Assembly (NCBI GenBank): GCA_963757115.1
Contig: CAVWQV010000005.1
Coordinates: 62,001-126,000, forward strand
Reading direction: 5' to 3'
DNA length: 64,000 bases
From: CAVWQV01 sp963757115
GTDB lineage: Bacteria; Pseudomonadota; Alphaproteobacteria; Acetobacterales; Acetobacteraceae
Positions 20,466 to 29,010 of the stretch are shown piece by piece (within the stretch, counting starts at the first letter, position 1; each line of letters starts with the position of its first letter). A model generated the notes under the pieces. The model was not told the DNA's origin. It saw nothing but the letters and a program-made list of their open reading frames with translations, and did no database searches. A program made the translations under genes and the position numbers.

Positions 20466-21511
20466 ATGCGCGTCTCGACCCACCTGCCGCTGCGCGACTG
20501 GAGCAAGATCGGCCCCGCGGCGGCGCAGGCCGAAGCGGACGGGTTCGACGGCATCCAGTTTCCCGAGATCAAGCATGACCCGTTCATCCCGGCGGCCTTC
20601 GCCGCGCTGGCGACCGCGCGCGTCAACCTCATCACCTCCGTCGCCATCGCCTTCCCGCGCAGCCCGATGGTGGTGGCCAACCAGGCATGGGACCTTGCGC
20701 GAAACTCCGGAGGCCGCTTCACGCTCGGCCTCGGCAGTCAGGTGCGCGCGCACAACGAGCGCCGCTTCAGCGTCCCGTGGATCGCACCCGCTGCGCGAAT
20801 GGGCGAGTACGTGGAAGCCCTCCGGGCCATCTTCCGCGCCTGGCAGAGTGGCGAGAAGCTGAACTACCAGGGGCAGCACTACCAGTTCACCCTGATGACG
20901 CCGGAATTTTCCCCGGCCCGCAGGATGTGCCGGCGCCGCCGATCAGCATCGCCGCCGTCGGCCCGGTGATGCTGCGCACGGCGGCCCGGCTTTGCGACGG
21001 CGTGCGGCTGCACGGGTTCGCGACGCGCCGCTACCTCGAGGAAGTCGTCCGCCCCTTGCTTGGCGACACGCTCGCAGCGTCCGGAAAATCCTGGGAGCAG
21101 TTCGAGGTGTCCGGCGGCGGGTTCATCGCCACCGGCCCGGACGCCGCCGCGGTCGCCCGTGCCGCCGAGGAGATCCGCTACCGCGTGGCGTTCTACGGAT
21201 CGACCCCGCAATACCGGGGCGTCTGGGAGCTGCATGGCGTGGGCGAACTCGGCGACAAGCTCAACGCCATGTCGCGCAAGGGCGAATGGGCGGACATGGC
21301 GAAACAGATCGACGACGACGTGCTCGACCTCTTCGTCGCCCGCGCCACTTACGACCGGCTACCGGACGCGGTGGAAAAACGGTTCGGCGGCGTGGTGGAC
21401 AGCGTGAGCTTCGAGTTCCTTCCCGACGACCCGCCGGAGCTGCGGCGCGAGGTGGTCGCGGCGGTCCGCCGTGTCCCGCAGCGCTTCAAGGGTTTCGCTG
21501 CGGGCGGTTGA
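20466..21511 (+). CDS. LLM-class F420/flavin-dependent oxidoreductase (one frameshift)
   Basis: About 348 codons. The first part has MRVSTHLPLRDWSKIGPAAA, then EADGFDGIQFPEIKHDPFIP and LARNSGGRFTLGLGSQVRAH, the luciferase-like (beta/alpha)8 fold; near 20920 the frame changes and continues with PAPPISIAAVGPVMLRTAAR, LCDGVRLHGFATRRYLEEVV and VEKRFGGVVDSVSFEFLP. The best match in pattern is the TIGR03617-type F420-dependent subfamily, mostly known from actinobacteria. No F420 biosynthesis gene is in the window, so FMN may be the cofactor. It is coupled to the hotdog gene upstream. Confidence 0.82.
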
Positions 21512-21521
21512 CGCCCGCTCG

Positions 21522-21734
21522 TTACCGCCGTCCTAGCGTCCGCTGCGCCTCGTGCACAAGATCGGGGCTCAGCGCCGCGAAGTCCTGCCGAAACAGCGAC
21601 AACACCGGCGCACTGGCGCCAAGCGCCTGGACCGAAGCTTCGTCAGCGCCGGCGAGCAGATGCTCGTCGCGCGTTTGCCGCCGTCGGGAAAGCCCCATCG
21701 CTCGGGAAAGAACACGGGAGAGACCGGATTGCAT
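21522..21734 (-). CDS. Small hypothetical protein
   Basis: A possible 70-residue basic protein (MQSGLSRVLSRAMGLSRRRQ) with a predicted helical second half (VLSLFRQDFAALSPDLVHEA). No family was recognised. A weak AAAGG site precedes the ATG. It lies between converging and diverging neighbours, which leaves room for a real gene, but support is only from coding potential. Confidence 0.35.
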   Translation of the reverse strand: MQSGLSRVLSRAMGLSRRRQTRDEHLLAGADEASVQALGASAPVLSLFRQDFAALSPDLVHEAQRTLGRR

Positions 21735-21864
21735 GATGACCCTACCTTTCAACCTCCCCTGTGAGGAGATATAGGCGTTCTTCGCAGCCGCAGCATAACA
21801 ATCGGTAAACCCCGCCATGACCCTACCGCTGGACCGGGCGGCGGCAGGCGGGCATTGTCGGCGC

Positions 21865-22950
21865 ATGCGACAGCACCGCATTGCATCCATTCCGGCCGAC
21901 GGCATCGGCCCCGAGGTGATCGCCGCCGGCCTCGAAGTGCTGGACGCGGTGGCTGCCCGGGATGGCGGCTTTACGCTCGCCGTCGATCACTACGATTGGG
22001 GCTCGGCCTACTACCGCAAGCACGGGCGCATGATGCCGCCCGACGGCCTGGCCTGGATGCGGACGGCGGACGCCATCTACTTCGGCGCGGTGGGCGATCC
22101 CGACTTGCCTGACGACCTGACGCTTTGGGGTTTGCGGCTCGCGATCTGCCAGGGGCTCGACCAGTACGCGAACGTGCGCCCCACCCGCATCCTTCCCGGC
22201 GTTCGCAGCCCGCTGCGGGACGTCGCGGCCGGGGACCTTGACTGGCTCATCATCCGGGAGAACTCGGAAGGCGAGTACGCCGGCAATGGCGGGCGGACGC
22301 ACCGGGGCCTGCCCGAGGAGGTCGCAACCGAAACCAGCGTGTTCACCCGGCGCGGGGTCGAGCGGATCATGACGTTCGCCTTCGAGCAGGCAAGGGCGCG
22401 ACCACGCAAACACCTCACGATTGTCACCAAGTCGAATGCGCAACGGCACGGCATGGTGTTCTGGGACGAGATGGCGAGCCTGGTCGGCCGCCGCTTTCCC
22501 GACGTTTCGACCGACAAGGAGCTGGTGGACGCGATGGCCGCGCGCATGGTGCGCCGTCCGGCGAGCATCGACACGGTGGTCGCGACCAACCTGCATGCCG
22601 ACATCCTGTCCGATCTTGCCGCAGCACTCGCGGGCAGCATGGGGATCGCGCCGACCGCCAACGTCGACCCCGAACGTCGCGGCCCGTCCATGTTCGAGCC
22701 CATCCACGGCTCGGCGTTCGACATCACCGGCAAGGGCATCGCGAACCCGGTCGGCAGCTTCTGGAGTGCGGCGCTGATGCTCGACCACCTCGGCGAAGCG
22801 TCCGGGGCCGCTCTGCTGATGCGCGCCGTCGAACAGGTTTGCGCCGCCGGGATCGTCACCCCGGACCTGGGCGGCAAGGCGAGCACGGTGGAGGTCACGC
22901 GGGCGACGTGCGAAGCGATCCGGGGCGCGAACCTGCCTGCGCCCGGTTAG
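21865..22950 (+). CDS. Tartrate / D-malate dehydrogenase (decarboxylating)
   Basis: 361 residues of the isocitrate/isopropylmalate dehydrogenase fold, NAD- and metal-dependent. Family motifs: SIPADGIGPEVIAAGLEVLD, RMMPPDGLAWMRTADAIYFG, LDWLIIRENSEGEYAGNGGR, the metal-binding DTVVATNLHADILSDLAAAL and EPIHGSAFDITGKGIANPVG. The NSEGEYAG and GSAFDITG forms fit tartrate dehydrogenase/D-malate dehydrogenase (TtuC/DmlA) rather than LeuB. The ATG at 21865 gives the standard N-terminus; an upstream ATG at 21817 would add 16 unusual residues. Confidence 0.9.
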   Translation: MRQHRIASIPADGIGPEVIAAGLEVLDAVAARDGGFTLAVDHYDWGSAYYRKHGRMMPPDGLAWMRTADAIYFGAVGDPDLPDDLTLWGLRLAICQGLDQYANVRPTRILPGVRSPLRDVAAGDLDWLIIRENSEGEYAGNGGRTHRGLPEEVATETSVFTRRGVERIMTFAFEQARARPRKHLTIVTKSNAQRHGMVFWDEMASLVGRRFPDVSTDKELVDAMAARMVRRPASIDTVVATNLHADILSDLAAALAGSMGIAPTANVDPERRGPSMFEPIHGSAFDITGKGIANPVGSFWSAALMLDHLGEASGAALLMRAVEQVCAAGIVTPDLGGKASTVEVTRATCEAIRGANLPAPG

Positions 22951-23016
22951 GAGGATTGGCATGACGGAGGCGACCCCCCAGGGCCGGGCGGCGATCAGCG
23001 CGGAAAGACTTGCGGC

Positions 23017-23319
23017 GTGAGCGCGGACGCCGAGCCCACCTATCCCGAGCAGCTCGCCTCGTTTCGCGAGACGATCGACAACCTGGATGCGGCGCTGATC
23101 CACATCCTGGCCGAACGTTTCAAATGCACGCAGCGGGTCGGCGTGCTGAAGGCACGCTTCGGCGCGCCGCCGTCGGACCCGGGCCGCGAAGCCCGCCAGG
23201 TCGCACGGCTTCGCTCCCTGGCCGAGAGCGCGCACCTCGATCCGGTATTCGCCGAAAAGCTGCTCAATTTTATCATCGCCGAAGTGATCCGACACCACGA
23301 GGCCATCGCGCGCGGCTGA
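23017..23319 (+). CDS. Chorismate mutase, AroQ type
   Basis: 100 residues, all-helical, with the AroQ pattern SFRETIDNLDAALIHILAER near the N-terminus followed by RFKCTQRVGVLKARFGAPPS and HLDPVFAEKLLNFIIAEVIR. It should convert chorismate to prephenate in aromatic amino acid synthesis. The GTG at 23017 overlaps the stop codon of an 18-codon open frame that begins at ATG 22961 behind a strong AGGAGG; either that is a translated leader or one base is missing and the true start is 22961. Confidence 0.88.
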   Translation: MSADAEPTYPEQLASFRETIDNLDAALIHILAERFKCTQRVGVLKARFGAPPSDPGREARQVARLRSLAESAHLDPVFAEKLLNFIIAEVIRHHEAIARG

Positions 23320-23669
23320 GCCCTGGCCTGACAGCTACAACGTCAGCAGGGCGACGATATCAAGGCTGGCTGCTGGGGAAGCTCCGACCATTGCTGACTG
23401 GGGCTGTACGGCTCGGCCGGATCGGAAGACCCGCCCATATTTGGCCGTAGGGCAGCGCAGGCATGCCTTGCGTTGCCACGTTTCACGGGGCCGAAGCCGT
23501 AACACGCTTTCTGACAAGTCGGCGGTCGCGGCCCCTTGCCTTTCAACGGCCAAAATCCGTTATCAAGAATAAACGTCAGCTTGACCTCCGTGAACTTGCG
23601 CGGGCGACGATGCCGAACTCATAGAAGCGCAACGTGTTCACAAGGAGCGTCAGGGGGGTGGTGCAACCA
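23320..23669. other. 350-bp region without a confident gene
   Basis: No coding sequence is supported here. An imperfect palindrome at 23451-23477 (GGCAGCGCAGGCA against TGCCTTGCGTTGCC) could fold in the 3' part of the chorismate mutase transcript. Base composition becomes less GC-rich towards the right, into the membrane protein gene. Confidence 0.45.
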
Positions 23670-24395
23670 ATGAATGCCTTGGCTCTTAGAATGTTCAGAC
23701 AGTGGTTGACTGCCAACGGAGAGTTCCTCAAACTTTGGCTTTCGGTGCTTTTGAGCGCCGCACCCCTGCTAGGCTTACTCGGATCGGCACTCGGACTTGT
23801 AGTGGTGAGCGCCTACCTTATCAGCGTTGGTGCTCCGTTCCCATTTGCCGATCCGTCTGCAGCCTTCGTGCTTCTTATAGTTGCTGGGGTGATATTTTTT
23901 GGTGTCGCGGTGTTGGGTGGGATGTTTCTTTCGCCTATTTGGGTGTGCTCAGTCTCACAAAGAGAGCGCCAGCATGTCCGCCGTCACGATTTTCAATGGA
24001 AGGCGCCGATTCGGCGGAGAATTGAAGAATTGGGCAGCCAACATTGGCTTTTTCAGTCTGCCCCAATTGCAATGATCGGGGCGCTCACCCTCAGCGTGGC
24101 AGCAAACTTAAGCGTGAGTGCGTTTTGCATTTGGGCTGCGGGCGCGGTTATCGTAGCCATACTCGTGAGTGGATCGATATTTTACCTGGGTGTCAACTTT
24201 GAAGATCGGATCAGGCAGAGATTTGGAAGCCGATTTGGCCGTATGCGGGCTCGCCTTGCTTTGCGTCTTGTCGGCGGGTTGCTCTGGAGAACGATGTGGT
24301 GTTTTTTATGGGTCATTTTGATACTGATGTGGCCTTCCGGCTTCTCGCAACCCACGGCGTTGAAGCCGCCATCGGCAATTTCACTCTTTATCTGA
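23670..24395 (+). CDS. Uncharacterised membrane protein, N-terminal part
   Basis: About 241 residues with long hydrophobic segments near residues 20 to 48, 60 to 88, 136 to 180 and 200 to 225, so an integral membrane protein. No family was recognised. GC is clearly lower than in neighbours. The GTG codons at 23658 and 23661, after AAGGAG, are possible starts. The reading frame is lost inside an 81-bp repeat and a second membrane-type frame continues to 24925, so the two may once have been one gene. Confidence 0.5.
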   Translation: MNALALRMFRQWLTANGEFLKLWLSVLLSAAPLLGLLGSALGLVVVSAYLISVGAPFPFADPSAAFVLLIVAGVIFFGVAVLGGMFLSPIWVCSVSQRERQHVRRHDFQWKAPIRRRIEELGSQHWLFQSAPIAMIGALTLSVAANLSVSAFCIWAAGAVIVAILVSGSIFYLGVNFEDRIRQRFGSRFGRMRARLALRLVGGLLWRTMWCFLWVILILMWPSGFSQPTALKPPSAISLFI

Positions 24396-24925
24396 TTCCG
24401 AAAGTGAAAGCGATCTCGCGGCTTCTCGCAACCTGCGGCGTTGATGCCACCTCCATCGGCCATTTCGTTCTCTACGTGCTCTTAGGTTCTACGCTAGGGT
24501 TCGTCTACTCGCGTTTCACCGCAGTGGCCGCGCGCATTGAGCGCGTTCCGCTCCTCATCGTGTTGTTGATGTTCGCCGCTGTATTCATTGGGTCCAGTTA
24601 CACCGGTAGAATCGCACTTGGCGCACTTGGAATCGGGGGCGGAATACCTGTAGCAATAACTGTCCGCACCATGGAGGTGGGAGCATCAATCTTCGTCGCA
24701 AAACCACGAACAGGTTGCCTAATCCTAAATGTGGGTGGACAGGTGATCCTCCGCGAGCAGGACAACCCGACCCCTAAATCGTGTGGCGCTCTGTCGAGGC
24801 AGCCTAACGATCCGCCAACCCCCCTTCTCGGTATTCGAACTTACTCCAGAGCGGACGTGCTCGAAATTACCCGATACGAACCTGAGCGAACGCAGGTCTT
24901 GCCAGAAACGCGACCACATAGCTGA
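24296..24925 (+). CDS. Uncharacterised membrane protein, C-terminal part
   Basis: A 209-codon frame that overlaps the end of the preceding gene in another frame. It contains a tandem 27-residue repeat (RLLATHGVEAAIGNFTLYLI and RLLATCGVDATSIGHFVLYV), two membrane segments (LYVLLGSTLGFVYSRF and VPLLIVLLMFAAVFIGSS) and a soluble tail. The overlap with the upstream frame and lack of a ribosome site suggest it is the displaced second half of the membrane protein starting at 23670. Confidence 0.4.
   Translation: MVFFMGHFDTDVAFRLLATHGVEAAIGNFTLYLIPKVKAISRLLATCGVDATSIGHFVLYVLLGSTLGFVYSRFTAVAARIERVPLLIVLLMFAAVFIGSSYTGRIALGALGIGGGIPVAITVRTMEVGASIFVAKPRTGCLILNVGGQVILREQDNPTPKSCGALSRQPNDPPTPLLGIRTYSRADVLEITRYEPERTQVLPETRPHS
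24340..24478. repeat. 81-bp-period direct repeat
   Basis: Two copies of a sequence starting GCTTCTCGCAACC begin at 24340 and 24421, exactly 27 codons apart, and stay similar for about 55 bases before diverging. The second copy has three extra bases. On the minus strand each reads through a GGTTGCGAGAAGCCG-type core. The repeat lies where two membrane-protein frames meet, suggesting an inserted element. Confidence 0.65.
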
Positions 24926-25363
24926 AAATGCGTCTTCAAGAGCCCCGCAATCGCGTTGGCGATTATGGGTGAAAGCTGCTTGCGGCGCACTGACGGGAAG
25001 TCACCCCTAAGCAGGGCCGCGTCGGCGGCCCGTATCGATGATGCGTGAGGGGACGTTACCCGCTCATCATGGGGCGAGACGCGCAGCGACTCGGTGCACT
25101 TTGCGCATAGCACCCGGCCCGCAGGAACACGCACAGAGAGGTAGGAGTTTCGCACCAGAATTATGCATCAGAAAAGCACTGCGACAGCAACGGGAGACGC
25201 GCGGTGCAGACGTGATGATTTACGCATGTAGGAGTCTATGCCGCTTCCGATAAACACATCATTGGTGTTTGATTTGCCATCGTGATGCACATCTGCCCAA
25301 TGGCCCGTGCCAGCGGAAACGAGGTATGATCCGTCATGTAGGACTTCTCGCTTCGGGCACCTC
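24926..25363. other. 438-bp intergenic region before the TetR gene
   Basis: No gene or structured RNA could be supported. It contains the second copy of the 28-bp dispersed repeat (25144-25171) and an inverted GGTGC/GCACC pair near 25094-25115. The tetR promoter should lie near its right end. Confidence 0.45.
25144..25171. repeat. 28-bp dispersed repeat, copy 2
   Basis: Begins GGAGTTTCGCACC and ends TGCATCAG, 24 of 28 positions identical to 7813-7840. Both copies are intergenic and in the same orientation on the given strand. Confidence 0.4.
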
Positions 25364-25973
25364 ATGAACGTAAGCAAGCGCACCGCTGAAAGGGTCGGCC
25401 AAAAAGAACGTACGCGACAGAAATTGCTCGGTGCCGCTCGCGCTTTGGTCGAGGAAGGGAAAACACTTACGGTCGCCAGGACGGCAGAGAAGGCAGACCT
25501 GGCTGAGGCGACGGCGTATCGGTATTACCGCAACCCCAGAAGTCTGCTCCGCGACGCCCTTTCAATTGAATGGTCGAGCCTCGATGACCTGCTCGCGCAC
25601 CTGGAGACTTTGCCCAACGCCGCTGATCGAGCACAGCGGGCCGCCGAGGAGATGGCGCAGTTCGTCCTTGCGCAAGAACTCAGCATAAGGCTGCTGTTTG
25701 CTGCGACCAACCAAGAGCCACGTGACCTGAACTCTGCGACTGGATTGCCGCGGGCATCGTTCCGACGGCGTCTCGTGGAAGCGGTGCTGCGCGGCACCGA
25801 GGAGTCATCTTGGCGCGGAGTTTCAACCCGTTCAACTCGCGTTGATTGTCACCATCAGCCCCTATGCCGTTCTCACGCTTCGGGACGCGATGCTTCTCAA
25901 GCCTGCTGACATTCCACAAGAATTGGGCCGCATGGCGCGACGGGTTCTCCAAGGGACCGCGATCCTAATCTAG
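25364..25973 (+). CDS. TetR-family transcriptional regulator (one frameshift)
   Basis: About 203 codons from ATG 25364 (MNVSKRTAERVGQKERTRQK). The N-terminal helix-turn-helix is clear: ARALVEEGKTLTVARTAEKA followed by DLAEATAYRYYRNPRSLLRD. The ligand domain continues with AAEEMAQFVLAQELSIRLLF; near 25805 the frame shifts and resumes as HLGAEFQPVQLALIVTISPY to the TAG at 25971. It is followed by an operator-like palindrome at 25999 and the bicupin gene at 26042, which it probably represses. It lies at the edge of the lower-GC patch. Confidence 0.83.
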
Positions 25974-25998
25974 GCGGCGCTTTGCAACCATAACCTTT

Positions 25999-26020
25999 TT
26001 ATGAGAGTGTTCTCTCATAA
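25999..26020. promoter_or_regulatory. Operator-like palindrome upstream of bicupin gene
   Basis: A perfect inverted repeat, TTATGAGAG and CTCTCATAA around TGTT. It is 26 bases after the tetR stop and 22 before the bicupin ATG. Size, symmetry and A/T-rich outer bases fit a TetR-family operator; binding by the neighbouring regulator is inference. Confidence 0.6.
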
Positions 26021-26041
26021 GATCGGTTGGAGCCGAGCACC

Positions 26042-27079
26042 ATGACATTCAACGCCAGTGCATTGCCCGCAAGAGCCTTCATCGAAACGGAGGCGGCCGC
26101 GCCACGCTTTTGGCTTAACGGCCTGCTTTGGCGCCTCCTTGCCTCCGGGGCCAAAACCGCGGGCGCGCTATGCTTCCTCGATGAGATCAACGGCGCTCAG
26201 GAAGGCGGTCCTGTCACCCACACCCACACTCAGGATGAGGGCCTCTACCTCGTAGACGGCAGCTGCACCTTCTATGCGGGCGGAAAAACCGTCGAAGCAA
26301 CAGCCGGCAATTTCGTTGCGGTTCCGCGCCACACTCAGCACGCCTTCATGGCAGCGCCGGGGAGCCGGTTTCTGAACTTCTACCTGCCTGGCGGCTTCGA
26401 GATGATGGTCACGGCGCTCGGCACGGCCGCCTTGCGGAACGATCCCCCTGGCGCGGACGAGTGGGGCCTTCCCCCCCGCGCGCTCGTTGAAAAGCTTGGT
26501 GCCGATTATGGCCAAGCGTCCGTGCACGGAACGCCTTTTGTCGACCCGCCGCGGCGGGACCACATGATCACTGCGCCACTAGAGGACGCGAAGGCGCAGC
26601 CTTTCGCGGCCCATGTCACCACCGCCCGATCGTATTGGAGCAACGGCATCCTGTGGTCGATCCTGGCCGACAGCGTATCGACCGACGGCAGCTACACGCT
26701 GTTCGAGGAGCTATGCCCGCTGGGATCGGGCGCGCCGCCGCATATCCATCTTTATGCGGATGAAGTGTTCTACATGCTCGAGGGACAAGCCGAATTCCTT
26801 GCTGGCAACATCCGCGAAACCGCTGGTCCCGGGGCGCTGATCTTCGTGCCGCGCGGCACGGTGCACGCCTTCAGGGTTCGCAGCGAGACCGCGCGCATTC
26901 TCAATCTGTATACGCAAGCCGGCTTCGAGCGGTTGATAGAAGCCACCGCCCGGCCTGCGACGGCAAAGACGCTGCCGCCCACTGATTTGCCTCCGATCGA
27001 ACTTCCTGCATCGCGGCGCGCATACTTGTTCGCTGAAATCGGGATGCAGGTAGTGGCATGGCCCGATCCCTTCGCCTGA
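26042..27079 (+). CDS. Bicupin, quercetin 2,3-dioxygenase-like
   Basis: 345 residues with two cupin domains. The first holds GGPVTHTHTQDEGLYLVDGS (metal-binding His-x-His-x5-Glu type) and VPRHTQHAFMAAPGSR; the second, around residues 195 to 290, holds GSGAPPHIHLYADEVFYMLE and FVPRGTVHAFRVRSETARIL. Both sites keep the histidine and glutamate ligands, so it is likely a metal-dependent dioxygenase or isomerase, quercetinase-like in layout; the true substrate is unknown. GGAG precedes the ATG. The palindrome and TetR gene immediately upstream indicate ligand-induced expression. Confidence 0.85.
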   Translation: MTFNASALPARAFIETEAAAPRFWLNGLLWRLLASGAKTAGALCFLDEINGAQEGGPVTHTHTQDEGLYLVDGSCTFYAGGKTVEATAGNFVAVPRHTQHAFMAAPGSRFLNFYLPGGFEMMVTALGTAALRNDPPGADEWGLPPRALVEKLGADYGQASVHGTPFVDPPRRDHMITAPLEDAKAQPFAAHVTTARSYWSNGILWSILADSVSTDGSYTLFEELCPLGSGAPPHIHLYADEVFYMLEGQAEFLAGNIRETAGPGALIFVPRGTVHAFRVRSETARILNLYTQAGFERLIEATARPATAKTLPPTDLPPIELPASRRAYLFAEIGMQVVAWPDPFA

Positions 27080-27293
27080 CGAACCAGCTCGGTCTGGAGG
27101 CGGCGGTCCCTCCAATGATCAAGTGAGTGTCCGCCCGTTTAGTTTTCCGCCCATTGCTGTGCTGCTGGTCGTTGCAGGTTGCGTGAACCGGCGGCTAGGC
27201 TGCCTTCGAGACGGGCCATGCGAACATGACCCACTCATCGCGGAACTAAGATGCTTCGGGGCGGCGAGCAGAGCCAGCAGAGGAATCGCCCGC

Positions 27294-28103
27294 GTGAATC
27301 AATCTGACAAAGGACAAAGCTTCCGCGCGTTGCACGACGCGCCCGAAGCGTTCGTGATTGCTAACGCTTGGGATGCCGGCTCAGCGAAGATGTTGGCCAC
27401 GGTCGGATTTCAAGCGCTGGCCACCTCGTCCGGCGCACACGCCGGCACGCTCGGCCGCGTGGATGGACAGGTAAACCGCGAGGAGGCGCTTGCGCACGCG
27501 CGGGCGATTGTGGAGGCGACCGAGCTTCCGGTTTCCGCCGACCTGGAGAAGGGTTTTGGCGACGCGCCCGAGGATGCGGCCGAGACGATCCGACGCGCGG
27601 CCGCCGTCGGCCTTGTCGGAGCCTCGATCGAGGACGCGACCGGCGATCGGACCCGTCCGCTTTACGATCCCACGCACGCCGCCGAACGAATTGCGGCGGC
27701 GGTCGAGGCGGCGCGAGCGGTGGACTTTCCGTTCGTGCTGACCGCGCGAACGGAAAACTATCTGCGCGGCAACCCCGACCTGGACGATACGATCCGCCGA
27801 CTGCGCGCGTTCGAAGCGGCGGGTGCCGATGTGCTGATGGCTCCGGGCCTGCCCGATCTTGAGGCGGTGCGCGCGGTTTGCGCGGCCCTGGCGAAGCCAG
27901 TCAACTTCATGGCCGGCATTCCAGGAAAGTCATTCACCGTGGCAGAACTGGCGGCGGCAGGGGTGAAGCGGATCAGCCTCGCGAGTTCGCTCTATCGTGC
28001 AGCGATGAACGGCCTGCTGGCCGCAGCCACGGAGGTGAAGACCCAAGGCACGTTCCGCTATCTGAACGCGGCCGCGGCACGGCCGACTGGAACCGCTTCG
28101 TGA
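27294..28103 (+). CDS. Isocitrate lyase / PEP phosphonomutase family protein
   Basis: 269 residues from GTG 27294, with AGAGGA upstream. The family (beta/alpha)8 signature is seen: AFVIANAWDAGSAKMLATVG, SADLEKGFGDAPEDAAETI, GASIEDATGDRTRPLYDPTH, FVLTARTENYLRGNPDLDD and GAGADVLMAPGL-like GADVLMAPGLPDLEAVRAVC, followed by AGVKRISLASSLYRAAM. The KGFGD loop differs from the KKCGH of isocitrate lyase, so a carboxy-phosphonoenolpyruvate mutase or oxaloacetate hydrolase/lyase-like reaction is more likely. Confidence 0.87.
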   Translation: MNQSDKGQSFRALHDAPEAFVIANAWDAGSAKMLATVGFQALATSSGAHAGTLGRVDGQVNREEALAHARAIVEATELPVSADLEKGFGDAPEDAAETIRRAAAVGLVGASIEDATGDRTRPLYDPTHAAERIAAAVEAARAVDFPFVLTARTENYLRGNPDLDDTIRRLRAFEAAGADVLMAPGLPDLEAVRAVCAALAKPVNFMAGIPGKSFTVAELAAAGVKRISLASSLYRAAMNGLLAAATEVKTQGTFRYLNAAAARPTGTAS

Positions 28104-28180
28104 GCGAACTTCGAGCGGGGACGTCCATGTGAACCTGCCCGCCCGTCCACGCGTCGGTCGCTACGGTTCCTATCTGCGGA

Positions 28181-28753
28181 TTAGTGCCTAGGATACTCAG
28201 TAAAAATGTGATCCTTCGCTGCAGCGAGCGTGTGGCACGCGACCCCGCAATTCGTGTCGTGCGCCTGCGGCGGCGCGTCGGCTTCGGTGGCCGAGGTAAA
28301 GGTATCGGCTGCAGCGTCGTAGTCGAACGCAGCGTAGCCCCATCCGCCTGCGTCCGGATTCAAGAACCGCTTGGAGTCCTTAGCGATGAAATCCACGTTG
28401 AGCATCGCGCCCGGCACCTCTGTCGTAGAATTGGGCGCATCCGCGCTCTTTACGGGCTCGTAGTGGATCTTGGCGATTTTGGAGCCGTCGGGGAACGGCT
28501 TGCCGTTGCCGGGGACTCCTGCGCGGTACGCCTCGATCATGACCGGATTGGCAAAGATGATCGCGAATGCGTGCCCGGTCTTGCTGACGGAAACAGACTG
28601 CCAGTCCTCGTATCCCTTGAACTCCGAGAACGCGAGACCGCCCGGGACCGCCACCCTGTACTTGTCCTGCTTCGCCATCGCCACGTGGACCGCAATGGCG
28701 AGCACCACGGCCACAAGCGCGCAGACAGCAACGTACTGCTTCTGCTTCTTCAT
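28181..28753 (-). CDS. Cytochrome P460 family protein
   Basis: 190 residues from ATG 28753 with GGGGGAAG in front. A signal anchor (YVAVCALVAVVLAIAVHVAM) leads to a periplasmic domain with VPGGLAFSEFKGYEDWQSVS, NPVMIEAYRAGVPGNGKPFP and KRFLNPDAGGWGYAAFDYDA, ending in a single haem-binding CGVACH at about residues 170 to 175. This is the cytochrome P460/c'-beta fold; family members oxidise hydroxylamine or bind NO. No hydroxylamine or ammonia oxidation genes are nearby, so detoxification is a guess. Confidence 0.87.
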   Translation of the reverse strand: MKKQKQYVAVCALVAVVLAIAVHVAMAKQDKYRVAVPGGLAFSEFKGYEDWQSVSVSKTGHAFAIIFANPVMIEAYRAGVPGNGKPFPDGSKIAKIHYEPVKSADAPNSTTEVPGAMLNVDFIAKDSKRFLNPDAGGWGYAAFDYDAAADTFTSATEADAPPQAHDTNCGVACHTLAAAKDHIFTEYPRH

Positions 28754-29010
28754 CTTCCCCCCCAACGCTCGGTTGCATGTGCGAAATCTTCAGCAGCATG
28801 CATCTAGCGACGAAATTACGCCACCCCAACAAATTAGGGTAGTGCGGCTCTGCCCGCAACAGCACCGCTCGCCAAGCTGATGCCTGGTGACAGGGGCGGC
28901 TGCCACCGCGGTGGCAGCGCGCGCGCGACCGCGCACCACCGGGCACGGGGAGTCAGTCGCGCCTCGCTATGAGCTGCGCGACAACACGCTTTTGGCCGAC
29001 TGTTCCAACA

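Noticed and set aside
21823..23298. A 491-codon open frame on the minus strand
   Set aside because: It lies antisense to the tartrate dehydrogenase and chorismate mutase genes, which have clear family motifs; long antisense frames are expected at this GC content.
23335..23553. A 72-codon minus-strand frame after chorismate mutase
   Set aside because: No ribosome site, motif or neighbour support; the region also contains an imperfect palindrome more easily read as non-coding.
27123..27293. N-terminal extension of the PEP mutase-family gene with a lipoprotein-like LLVVAGC
   Set aside because: It is in frame, but the enzyme family is cytoplasmic and the GTG at 27294 has a ribosome site and gives the usual N-terminus.
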